Origin: Myxococcales bacterium
Lineage (GTDB): Bacteria > Myxococcota_A > Polyangia > Polyangiales > Houyiibacteriaceae
DNA: 44,362 nucleotides
Reading direction: 5' to 3'
NCBI GenBank assembly: GCA_029862185.1
Contig: JAOTXX010000030.1
Span: 1-44,362, forward strand
Positions within the stretch are counted from its first letter, which is position 1, and every line of letters starts with the position of its first letter. Position numbers and translations under genes: made by a program. The notes under the pieces are model-generated. The model was given only the letters and a program-made list of their open reading frames with translations. It had not been told where the DNA came from and did not search any database. This document shows, piece by piece, positions 31,682 through 39,345 of the stretch.

Positions 31682-32683
31682 ATGCATCCGGTCCTGTTCA
31701 GCATTCCGACGCCCTGGGGCGCGATCCCGATCTACTCCTATGGTGTGATGTTGGGAAGCAGCCTGCTCTTTGCCTGGTACTACATCATGTACATGGGCAA
31801 GAAGGTCGAGGGCTACAACCGTGAGCTTCTCGCCAGCTGCTTCACCTGGACGGCCGTCGGCGCGATCGTCGGCGCCCGGCTGCTCTATATTCTCACCAAC
31901 TTGGACTCCTACGACAGCATCGGGTCCTGGTTCGACCTGCGCTCGGGCGGCCTGGTGGCGTACGGCGGCTTTCTCGGCGGCTTCGTCACGGCGCTGGCCT
32001 TTTGGCGACTCAAGAAGATCCCTCTTCTGCCGTTCGCTGACATCGCCGTTCCGACACTCGCTTCGGGCCTGATGCTCACACGCGTCGGCTGCTACCTCTA
32101 TGGCTGTGACTACGGCCGCCCGCTCCGAGAGAGTGCGCCGGGCTGGCTGCAGTCCGCGGGCACCTTTCCGAAATGGGACAGCGAGGCGTACCCCACGTTT
32201 GCCTGTGACCAAACGATTAACGGCTCGCCCGCGTATCAGCACCACCTCCAAGAGTATCCCGACCTCATGGTCGAGCGCCTGAGCTCGCTCGCGGTCCATC
32301 CGACGCAGATTTACGAATCGGTCGCGGGCCTGCTCCTGTTCATCTTCGCGACCTGGCTGCTCATCCACCGCAGGTTTCGGGGCCAGATACTCGTCACGGT
32401 GGCCGGGCTCTACGGCCTTTGGCGATTCCTCATCGAATACCTGCGAGACGACCCGGAGCGCGGATTCGCCTTTGGTTTTTCGACGTCTCAGTTGATTTCA
32501 CTCGCGCTCATTCCCGTGTGCATCATCGCGTATGTTCACCTGAGGAAGCGCGCCGAAGAGAACGGCGACATCGCGCTCCCGTCCTGGGCGCTCGAATCAG
32601 CAGCGAGTCCTGCGGCGCCGGCGACGAGCGCGGATAGCCGCCCCGCGAAGTACAGGCCGAAGAAAATCAAAAAGAAGAAGTAG
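31682..32683 (+). CDS. lgt: Prolipoprotein diacylglyceryl transferase
   Basis: 333 residues with about seven transmembrane helices. Lgt features: start HPVLFSIPTPWGAIPIYSYGVML, GGLVAYGGFLGG (about 89-100), Arg134 in TRVGCYLYGCDYGRP, and HPTQIYES in the C-terminal third. It transfers diacylglycerol to the lipobox Cys of prolipoproteins; several lipoproteins are encoded in this window. The signature Lgt motif here carries two Cys (137, 142) in place of the usual Asn residues. A ~40-residue loop follows it, and the C-terminus ends in a Lys-rich tail. The stop is six bases from that of the convergent LysM gene. Confidence 0.92.
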   Translation: MHPVLFSIPTPWGAIPIYSYGVMLGSSLLFAWYYIMYMGKKVEGYNRELLASCFTWTAVGAIVGARLLYILTNLDSYDSIGSWFDLRSGGLVAYGGFLGGFVTALAFWRLKKIPLLPFADIAVPTLASGLMLTRVGCYLYGCDYGRPLRESAPGWLQSAGTFPKWDSEAYPTFACDQTINGSPAYQHHLQEYPDLMVERLSSLAVHPTQIYESVAGLLLFIFATWLLIHRRFRGQILVTVAGLYGLWRFLIEYLRDDPERGFAFGFSTSQLISLALIPVCIIAYVHLRKRAEENGDIALPSWALESAASPAAPATSADSRPAKYRPKKIKKKK

Positions 32684-32689
32684 CCGCGC

Positions 32690-33610
32690 CTAGTCTTTGG
32701 TGGGCTGCTTGGCGCGCTTGAAGGCCTCGAGGACCCGGGGCGAAGTGCGCACCGTGTCGAGCTCGAGGTTGGGCTGAAGGGCCAATGCTGCACGAAAGGC
32801 AGCTTCGGCGAGGTCCGCTCGCTCGAGCGCCACGTAGGCCACGGCGAGCTCTTTTTCGATCGTCACCACCTGCGTCGAGCTCAGGCTCTGCGTGCCGAGC
32901 AGCCGGTTCCCGAGCGCGACCGCTTCGGCAAACTGGGCCTTTTCGACCTGCTCGATGAGCTCCGGCAGCGCGGTTTCGACTTCATCCTGCGCCGCTTTTG
33001 CTGCTCCGCCACCAGCGGCGAGCATGAACGCCGCGGACGCTTTGGTTTGTCCTTCGCCCGCAAGCCGGAGATCGAACAAGGGAACCAGCACGACCCGGCC
33101 TCGCTCGATTCGTGCGCCGGGGTTGAACGCGCGCAGCCGCTTCACCGAGAGTGGGCTATCCGGCAGGTAGGTCTTCGCAATCTTCGCAAGGGTCTCGCCG
33201 GGCGCCACCACGTGACGCAGCGGGTAGGGGATCAGAAGCTCGGCGCCTTCATCAGGTTCAACGCGCCTGTTGCCATTGTTCGCCTCGATCAAGGTCGCCG
33301 ACCGCGAGGGCAGCCCGTAGAACTGAGTTGCGATCGACTTCCAGGTTTCGTCCTTGCTCACGCGGTAGAAGCTCACCATCGGAATGAAGATCCAGCTCCC
33401 TGCCACCAGGCCGCTGGCCCCGGACCCCTTCATTCGATTCGCCTCGCGCAAGACGGCTTCACGCGTGGGGTCTGCGTAGTAGCGCTGCGCGATCGACGCG
33501 AGCGTGTCACCATCTTGCACGGCGTGCGTGTACACTGGCTGCGCTCCTGCGACCGCGGCAGACGCGCTGAAGCCGAGGACGAGCAGCACCGAGACTATCC
33601 TTTGCCTCAT
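32690..33610 (-). CDS. Secreted LysM protein with C-terminal TPR-like region
   Basis: 306 residues. Signal peptide MRQRIVSVLLVLGFSASAAVAGAQ, then three LysM-like modules: THAVQDGDTLASIAQRYY, YRVSKDETWKSIATQFYG and RHVVAPGETLAKIAKTYL. A helical region follows resembling two TPR units (AVAYVALERADLAEAAFRAALALQPN). LysM modules bind peptidoglycan or similar glycans, so it is likely periplasmic. Its ATG overlaps the stop of the Ser/Thr kinase as ATGA, so the two products are made together. It may be a partner of the kinase's periplasmic PEGA-like domain. Confidence 0.88.
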   Translation of the reverse strand: MRQRIVSVLLVLGFSASAAVAGAQPVYTHAVQDGDTLASIAQRYYADPTREAVLREANRMKGSGASGLVAGSWIFIPMVSFYRVSKDETWKSIATQFYGLPSRSATLIEANNGNRRVEPDEGAELLIPYPLRHVVAPGETLAKIAKTYLPDSPLSVKRLRAFNPGARIERGRVVLVPLFDLRLAGEGQTKASAAFMLAAGGGAAKAAQDEVETALPELIEQVEKAQFAEAVALGNRLLGTQSLSSTQVVTIEKELAVAYVALERADLAEAAFRAALALQPNLELDTVRTSPRVLEAFKRAKQPTKD

Positions 33611-34935
33611 GGCGTCGCCTGCGGTTCTTCCGCGACGGCGATGGGCTCGGTCAACGTCGCCCGGTCATGCACCGTTTCGCCCGTCTCGATGACGACCTCA
33701 TGCTCGACGGGCGCAAAGTAGGGGTTGGTGTACTTCACGTAGTGCCGGCCGGGCTGAAGAAGAATCGCCCGCGCCGCCGGCGTCGTCAGCACATGCTGCC
33801 CATCGACCTGCACGTGCGCCCAAGGGTCGGCGCTGACGGTGAGAAGTCCGGCCTCCGCGGGGTTCAAGGTCACTGGGGCACGACCGAGCGACGGGCCCGA
33901 CCAGCGACCGCTTGCCGCCTGGACGCTGAGCCCCGAAATGGCGAGCACCACCAGCGCAGCCGCCTGCCACTTGGCGATGCTTTTGAGAAAGTTGCCGTTG
34001 CGCCGACCGCTTCGAAGCGCGCGCGGTGCCACGGCTGAAAGCACTTCGTCGGTTTGGTCGCCGGTCATCACGCCGATTTCGTGCAGGAACATGACGAGGC
34101 GCGCGTTGTGGCTCATCTGCACACGGGGCGCGAGAAACTCGGTGAGGTCGTCGATCAGGGCCTGCGTGGTCGGGTAACGATTTGCGGGCATTTTTTGAAG
34201 GCAACGCGCCATGATTCGTTCGAGCTTTCGTGGCACTTCGACGCCGAGCCTCCTAGTCGCCTCGTAGCGGTCGAGCCGGATCTTCTGCATGACCGTGCGC
34301 GCCTCGTCTTCGACGAATGGCTTTCGGCCGGTGAGCATCTGGTAGAGCACGATGCCCACCGAAAAGATGTCGCTACGAAAATCGAGCTTGTCCCCGAGAA
34401 TTTGCTCCGGGCTCATGTAGCTCGGTGTGCCGAGGCCTGTCCCTGTTTCGGTCAAGTCACCAAAGCGCTCGTGGCGCGCAATCCCGAAGTCCATGACCTT
34501 CACGTCGCCCTGCATCGAGACCATGATGTTTGCGGGCTTGATGTCGCGGTGGATGATCCCGCGAAAGTGTGCGTAGTCGAGTCCGCGCGCGAGCTGCAGG
34601 GTGATGATGGCAGCGATGTCGGCGGGGAGGCGCGGCGAACGCTCGAGCAAGTCGTAGAGGTCGATCCCGTCGACGTATTCCATGATGATGAACATCGAGC
34701 GCCCATCTTTGAGGAAGTCGATGACGTGCAGGATGTTCTCGTGCTGGAGCGACGCCATGAAATTGGCCTCGCGTTCAAAGCGGGCGGCGAACTGGCTGTC
34801 GATCGCGATCGACGGCTTGAGCGCCTTGATCGCGACCCTCCGATTGAGCGGTTCCTGGATCGCTTCGTAGACGACAGCCATGCCTCCGCTGCCGATTTGC
34901 CCGAGGACGCGACACGTTCCGATTCGCTCAACCAT
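33607..34935 (-). CDS. Ser/Thr protein kinase with transmembrane helix and PEGA-like domain
   Basis: 442 residues. Kinase domain about 6-270: GQIGSGGMAVVYEA (P-loop), Lys37 (VAIKALK), Glu in FEREANFM, HRD 129-131 (IIHRDIKPANIM), DFG 149-151, TPSYMSPEQ activation segment. A juxtamembrane region leads to one helix (about 317-338), then a periplasmic part with a PEGA-like repeat (LLTVSADPWAHVQVDGQHVL). The co-translated LysM protein suggests a kinase monitoring the cell wall; that link is inferred. A strong promoter is visible immediately upstream, with almost no leader. Confidence 0.93.
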   Translation of the reverse strand: MVERIGTCRVLGQIGSGGMAVVYEAIQEPLNRRVAIKALKPSIAIDSQFAARFEREANFMASLQHENILHVIDFLKDGRSMFIIMEYVDGIDLYDLLERSPRLPADIAAIITLQLARGLDYAHFRGIIHRDIKPANIMVSMQGDVKVMDFGIARHERFGDLTETGTGLGTPSYMSPEQILGDKLDFRSDIFSVGIVLYQMLTGRKPFVEDEARTVMQKIRLDRYEATRRLGVEVPRKLERIMARCLQKMPANRYPTTQALIDDLTEFLAPRVQMSHNARLVMFLHEIGVMTGDQTDEVLSAVAPRALRSGRRNGNFLKSIAKWQAAALVVLAISGLSVQAASGRWSGPSLGRAPVTLNPAEAGLLTVSADPWAHVQVDGQHVLTTPAARAILLQPGRHYVKYTNPYFAPVEHEVVIETGETVHDRATLTEPIAVAEEPQATP

Positions 34936-34946
34936 CGCGATCCCTC

Positions 34947-34975
34947 AAACTAGGAGGGCGCTCAGCCGGTGTCAA
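34947..34975 (-). promoter_or_regulatory. Sigma-70-type promoter for the kinase-LysM operon
   Basis: On the minus strand a perfect TTGACA (34975-34970) is 17 bases from TAGTTT (34952-34947). Transcription would start near 34940, only ~5 bases before the kinase ATG at 34935, so the mRNA would be almost leaderless. Confidence 0.6.
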
Positions 34976-35024
34976 CGATCGCTAAAAGTTTGGAGAAAAC
35001 CGACACTTAGGGCGGTGATCCGGC

Positions 35025-36047
35025 CTATGGAGCCGGGCGCACACAAAGCCCGCGTTCGACGCGGTCGAGGCCTCCGCGGCCGTCCCGGACGACGAAGTTG
35101 AAGCGAACGAGGCGCCCGTCCGAAGGCGCATCGGAGGGGGGCCGCCACTGGGTCCTAATCACAGCCGGGCGTTGCGTAATGAACGAGAAGGCGACCTCGA
35201 AGCCGCCGCGATCCGCAAGCCAGCTGACCTGAATCTCTTCGGTGAATTCCTGACCCTCGATGGTGAAAGTTTGAAGGCTCTCGTCGGTCACCCCAAAGTC
35301 GATGGGCAAGGGAGGGTCCCCCGCAACCGGAAGCTGCGCGCGCACTGCTGCGCTGAGCCCATCGAGGCAGCCGGTGGACGGCTCGTCGCGCGGTACGCCT
35401 TCCGCGTAAGGTGGCGGCCAAGCGCTCTCATTCAGCAGAATGTCATTTAGGATTTCGGGGTTGAGGTTTGGATCCTCGGGATCTCGCTCGATAGGAATCT
35501 GAACCGTGACCAACCGCCCGGCGACGAGCGGCTCAGGGAGCTTGATGGGCTCCCCATTGGGCCCCTCGCAAAGGAAGAGATCCTCGGTCTCGCCCGAAGT
35601 GAGCCCTTCAATCGCCTCCCGCGAAGGCGAGCCTTCACCGCAGACCACCCCTTGGAGAAGCACCTCTCTGGCCTCGGCCGCGTCGAGCACTTCTTGTGAA
35701 GGCACCTGAAAGCCAATGACGGGCAAGGCAAGCGGGTCGCCGGGCTGCGGCCCGACGCAGCCATCACAGCCATCGTTCAAGGTGCCGCAGATCGGCACGC
35801 CGATCCGCGTCGCCGTTGGAACGCAAGCCAGGAAGAACCAGGTGAGCGAAGGCGTCCCACCCTCGTCGATGACCAGAATCGACGCCTGCACGTCGTCGCC
35901 CGGGCCTGGGTTGGCGCGACCGCGCGCGCCCTGGACATCGATACGAGCGCCAACGACGCGAAGATTGATGACCGCCGAGGCCGGAAGAAAGCTCTCACTG
36001 CACGCCGCCGCGAAACACAGCAAGATCGGCCCGAGCGCGCGTCTCAC
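35025..36047 (-). CDS. Lipoprotein of unknown function, coupled to the TonB-type receptor
   Basis: 340 residues from the GTG at 36047. The signal sequence RRALGPILLCFAAACSES has a lipobox with Cys16. The mature part is beta-rich with several Cys (ICGTLNDGCDGC, VVCGEG, FLCEGP) and no domain I recognise. Its start overlaps the receptor stop as GTGA, so it is synthesised with that outer-membrane protein. It may be a surface or periplasmic partner, by analogy with lipoproteins paired with TonB receptors. An open frame extends further upstream to 36206 but overlaps the receptor gene and has no signal peptide. The stop precedes the kinase promoter by ~50 bases. Confidence 0.8.
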   Translation of the reverse strand: MRRALGPILLCFAAACSESFLPASAVINLRVVGARIDVQGARGRANPGPGDDVQASILVIDEGGTPSLTWFFLACVPTATRIGVPICGTLNDGCDGCVGPQPGDPLALPVIGFQVPSQEVLDAAEAREVLLQGVVCGEGSPSREAIEGLTSGETEDLFLCEGPNGEPIKLPEPLVAGRLVTVQIPIERDPEDPNLNPEILNDILLNESAWPPPYAEGVPRDEPSTGCLDGLSAAVRAQLPVAGDPPLPIDFGVTDESLQTFTIEGQEFTEEIQVSWLADRGGFEVAFSFITQRPAVIRTQWRPPSDAPSDGRLVRFNFVVRDGRGGLDRVERGLCVRPAP

Positions 36048-38629
36048 AGCTGCCCCCTCACTCCGAGCGCGGGGATGATCGGAAGCCCGAGCAGCGGGCT
36101 TTGCTCCCTGAAGTCGTAGTTGTAGATGATGCCCTCTTGGTTCTGTTGATTGTACGCGTTTCGGATATCGAGGAACAACGCGAGCTGCCAGCCCTTGAAG
36201 ATCCACTCTTTCTGAACCCGAACATTGAGCTCGTGGAACAACGGGTTTCTGAGCGAGTTCACGCGCCCGTCGATTGGAATATAGACATCGCTCAGCGCAT
36301 CGTAAGCCGAGCCGATGACCGGCGTGTTCGGGTTGCCGCTCACGAGGCGGAACAGGCCGCCGATCTCCCAGTTGCGCGGGAACTTGTAAACGAACGACGC
36401 GGAGAGAATGTGCGTTTGGTCGAAATCAAATAGCCGCCAGGGCTCCTCGGGCCCATCCTTCCGCTCGCTTCGGGAGAGCGTGTAGGAAAGATAGCCGAAG
36501 TACTTGCGTCCGGTCGCGGGGCGGAAGTTGGCGCTGAACTCCGCGCCGTAGATCCGTCCGATCCCGCCCGTCACGTAGAAGGGCGCTTCGCCGTTCGGTG
36601 TTTGGATGGCGCGATCCCAGAGGTACTTGTAGAAGCCTTCGACACCAAACCGGAAGCCGGGGATCGGGTCGTACTCCCAGCCCGCGCCGACGTGGACCGC
36701 CTGAATCGGATCGAGGTCCGGGTTGCCGATGCTAGCGTCCGACTCCTGAAACTCCGGTGGCTGGCTGAAGATCCCGACCCCGAGCTTGACCCGCATGTCG
36801 GGGCGCACGGTGAAGATCGTCGTCACCCGCGGGTCGACGGCAAACGCGTCGATGTCGCCGAAATAGTCCACGCGAAGGCCTAGGATGAGCTCGGTGAACT
36901 TTCCGAGCCGGAGGTCCGATTCGAGGTAGAGGCCGGGCCGGTAGACCGTCGTGTTGACGTCGGCGAACACCTGCTCCTGACCGGCGAGTGAGCCCTGCTG
37001 GCTTCCTCCTCCCTCCTGCGCGGTCGGCTGCGGGCCGACGTAAGTCAGGTCGACTGGGGTGACGAAGACGTCCAGGCCCGCAATCAGTCGAACCCGGTCG
37101 GTCACCTGGTACCGCCACTCGGCTCGGCTGTAGGTCTGAATGAACGTGCCTTCGAGCCTGAGCTCGTCGCCCAAGCGAAACGTGATCTTGCTGGGACCGA
37201 CGTTGAACGCCAGCTCTTGGTCTACCTTTTCCCCGACCTGGCGCGTCCAGTCGATCTGGTTGTTGTAAAAGCTGGTTGCGAACTGTGTGTTGCCACGGAT
37301 CGCAGGGTCGTCTCCCCCGGCCTCTTCCAGAATCAGCTCCAGCCGGTCGCTGGAACCGTACGCCGAGATGCGGATACGGTCGCGCTTGGTCGGCGCGAAC
37401 TTGAGCTTGAACTGGTAGTCGATGTAGACGGGCGCCTGCCGCACGCCGACATCGTCCGGGAGCACCGCCGGCAGGATGAGGTCGATCAGGCTTCGCCGAA
37501 GGCCGCCCGAAATGCTGATCTTGTTGGTGATGGGGCCTTCGAGCGTGATGAAGGTGTCGATGACCGAAAATTCGGCGACGCCGTGAATCTTGTCTTGGGC
37601 GGGGTCCCGGGTGGTGACCTCCAAGATGCCACCGGTACGGCGGCCGTATCGGACCGAGAAGTTGCCGGGGTAGAAGTCGATCTTCTCGAGCTGATAGGAG
37701 TTGTAGACGCTGGTGAGGCCACCGAAGTGGTAGATCAACGGAACGGGAATGCCATCGATGAACGACTCGCTGTCCTGCGGCGCTGAGCCACGGACGATGA
37801 GCAAGCCGATGCCGAACGGAGGCCTTGCGACACCAGGAAGGAGCTCGACCGCGCGAAGCGCATCGCCGCGCGTACCGGGGATACGGGTCAGCTCTTCTTT
37901 GTCGATCGTTCGCTTCACGACCTCGCGTGGCGGTGCATCGATGACGGCGGTTTCGCCAAAGCCCCGATACGCTGCTCTCTTTTTTGCCCCGAGCCGGTAG
38001 ATCACCTCGGTGACCTGCCCGGCCGAGAGTTCCTCCTCTGCTTCGAGGTCGCCGTATTCACCGCCTAGAATCGTGATCTCGTACTTCCCGGGTTCGAGAT
38101 CGGTCGCGATGAAGGTCCCGTCCGGTCCTGAAACCAGGTCTCGGACGAGCTCGCCTCGCTCGTTGGCAATCTCGATGCCGACCGAGCCCGCGGCGCTGTC
38201 GTCTTCGGCGCGCAGAATGGTCCCCGAAAGCCAGCCCGTCGTGATCACCTCCGACGGCGCCTTGAGCTCGAAGACGTATCGGTAGCGAATGCGCGCGGCA
38301 ATGGGCTCCCAGTCGGTGCGCGCCGGCTCGAAGACAAACTGGCGGGCGGCGGCAAGTGCGGCTTCATCGAAGGCCTCACCGGCCGAGAGCGCCACGTTCA
38401 CCTCGGTGACCCGCCCGTCTTTGCCCACGACGATGTCGAGCTCGACCACGGTCTCCTCGGGCTCTTCGCCTTCGATTTCAGGGTAGTCGGCCTCGACGAA
38501 GCGAATCAGCTTCGGTGGCGTGATCAGCGGCTTCTTCTCGGGCTCGGCACCGGTTTTCGGCTCGCCTTGCCCCTGCGCGCCACTCGCGAGGATCCATACG
38601 ACCAAGAACGCACCGACCGAGCGAAGCAC
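36044..38629 (-). CDS. TonB-dependent receptor with fused TonB C-terminal domain
   Basis: 861 residues. After a signal peptide come, in order: a TonB energy-transducer C-terminal domain (about 36-130; TVVELDIVVGKDGRVTEV, FDEAALAAARQFVFEPA), a carboxypeptidase-regulatory-like beta sandwich (about 135-215), a plug domain (IPGTRGDALRAVELLPGV, LIVRGSAPQDSESFIDG), and a 22-strand-type barrel to the C-terminus. It is an outer-membrane protein; the ligand is unknown. A TonB-CTD on the receptor itself is a recurrent feature in Myxococcota. Start is GTG at 38629 with GAGG upstream; the nearby ATG at 38640 is out of frame. Confidence 0.9.
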   Translation of the reverse strand: MLRSVGAFLVVWILASGAQGQGEPKTGAEPEKKPLITPPKLIRFVEADYPEIEGEEPEETVVELDIVVGKDGRVTEVNVALSAGEAFDEAALAAARQFVFEPARTDWEPIAARIRYRYVFELKAPSEVITTGWLSGTILRAEDDSAAGSVGIEIANERGELVRDLVSGPDGTFIATDLEPGKYEITILGGEYGDLEAEEELSAGQVTEVIYRLGAKKRAAYRGFGETAVIDAPPREVVKRTIDKEELTRIPGTRGDALRAVELLPGVARPPFGIGLLIVRGSAPQDSESFIDGIPVPLIYHFGGLTSVYNSYQLEKIDFYPGNFSVRYGRRTGGILEVTTRDPAQDKIHGVAEFSVIDTFITLEGPITNKISISGGLRRSLIDLILPAVLPDDVGVRQAPVYIDYQFKLKFAPTKRDRIRISAYGSSDRLELILEEAGGDDPAIRGNTQFATSFYNNQIDWTRQVGEKVDQELAFNVGPSKITFRLGDELRLEGTFIQTYSRAEWRYQVTDRVRLIAGLDVFVTPVDLTYVGPQPTAQEGGGSQQGSLAGQEQVFADVNTTVYRPGLYLESDLRLGKFTELILGLRVDYFGDIDAFAVDPRVTTIFTVRPDMRVKLGVGIFSQPPEFQESDASIGNPDLDPIQAVHVGAGWEYDPIPGFRFGVEGFYKYLWDRAIQTPNGEAPFYVTGGIGRIYGAEFSANFRPATGRKYFGYLSYTLSRSERKDGPEEPWRLFDFDQTHILSASFVYKFPRNWEIGGLFRLVSGNPNTPVIGSAYDALSDVYIPIDGRVNSLRNPLFHELNVRVQKEWIFKGWQLALFLDIRNAYNQQNQEGIIYNYDFREQSPLLGLPIIPALGVRGQL

Positions 38630-38703
38630 GGCCTCAGCATACGAAGGGCTCCGAGGTCACACAAACGGAAGGGGGGCCAGCTGTCCTGTACGGCCGGGGT
38701 CGT

Positions 38704-39021
38704 TCAACGCGACGCCCGAAGCGCGCGGAGCCATTCCCCGCTCAGCACGAACTTTGGGAACCGGTAGAACTGCTCGGTGAAGATCCGCGTCACGAACTCG
38801 CCTGGGCCTTCAAAGGGCAGCGGCGGATTGGGCTCCTTCTTGTGGCCCACGCCCTGAATGGCGAGGGAGATGAGAGGGAGCAAAAGGGAGAGCAACGCGG
38901 CCAACCATCGACCCTGAATCGCGGCCACCACCGCATAGACGATACCGAGGACGAAGAGCGGCACGACCACGATGTGGAGGAGCAGATTCGTGCGGTTCTT
39001 GTGAAAGCGGGGGTAGTCCAT
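38704..39021 (-). CDS. DUF962/Mpo1-like small membrane protein
   Basis: 105 residues. It starts YPRFHKNRTNLLLHIVVVPLFVLG, where H-x8-H fits the metal-ligand pattern of DUF962/Mpo1 proteins. Two or three transmembrane helices follow, then QGVGHKKEPNPPLPFEGPGEF, the second conserved His/Glu motif. Fungal Mpo1 is an Fe(II) dioxygenase of 2-hydroxy fatty acids; bacterial members are mostly unstudied. The ATG at 39021 is directly preceded by a 7-bp stem hairpin. It is transcribed away from pstS. Confidence 0.78.
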   Translation of the reverse strand: MDYPRFHKNRTNLLLHIVVVPLFVLGIVYAVVAAIQGRWLAALLSLLLPLISLAIQGVGHKKEPNPPLPFEGPGEFVTRIFTEQFYRFPKFVLSGEWLRALRASR

Positions 39022-39022
39022 G

Positions 39023-39089
39023 CGGCGAGGCTACTGCACTCGCCGAACAAGTTAAAGGGCCCCGATCGCGTGCTCGCGCAACCGGGGCC
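39023..39089 (-). promoter_or_regulatory. Two consecutive hairpins in the leader of the DUF962 gene
   Basis: CGGCGAG (39023-39029) pairs with CTCGCCG (39039-39045) around a 9-base loop, directly against the ATG at 39021. GGCCCCG (39058-39064) pairs with CGGGGCC (39083-39089), with an inner CGCG/CGCG stem. On the minus strand the larger hairpin is followed by CTTTAACTTGTT, so it could act as an attenuator or terminator before the gene. Confidence 0.45.
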
Positions 39090-39211
39090 GGGGGGTGGAT
39101 GGGTGTTTCTGAACGGACGATCTTGGAGAGGCTGTGTTTGGACAGTGCGAACGTAGGCGATCGTGGAACCATGCGGGGTGCCAAAATGGTGAACAACGGG
39201 TGACAGGTAGG

Positions 39212-39275
39212 CGCTGCGATCTTTGCCGGAGAAACGCTGTGACTCCGAGGGCTTGGGGGGGTGGAGAGTGTCCCC
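39212..39275 (+). repeat. 64-bp dispersed repeat, copy A
   Basis: Begins CGCTGCGATCTT and ends GGAGAGTGTCCCC, exactly 64 bp. It is closest to copy B at 27232-27295: both also share GGAGAAA at the same offset and GGGGGTGGAGAGTG before the end. It ends 15 bp before the Pho box of pstS. Confidence 0.78.
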
Positions 39276-39289
39276 GCGTCGTCGCCCGG

Positions 39290-39307
39290 CTGTCACACGG
39301 CTGTCAC
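39290..39307 (+). promoter_or_regulatory. Pho box (PhoB-type binding site) upstream of pstS
   Basis: CTGTCAC occurs twice, at 39290-39296 and 39301-39307, with an 11-bp period. This is the direct-repeat structure of PhoB sites (CTGTCAT-N4-CTGTCAY). It implies induction of the pst operon in phosphate starvation by a PhoB homologue encoded outside this window. No good -10 box is seen at the usual distance. Confidence 0.75.
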
Positions 39308-39345
39308 ACAGGGGGCTCAGAGTCGGGGCGATTGGAGCGAATACA

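Larger units (their letters stand above)
39022..39345. other. Gene-free control region between the DUF962 gene and pstS
   Basis: No coding frame is convincing here. It contains, left to right: a 7-bp hairpin against the DUF962 start, a second strong GC hairpin, ~120 bases without obvious structure, a 64-bp repeat copy (39212-39275), a Pho box (39290-39307) and the pstS ribosome-binding site (GGAG at 39334-39337). Confidence 0.7.
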
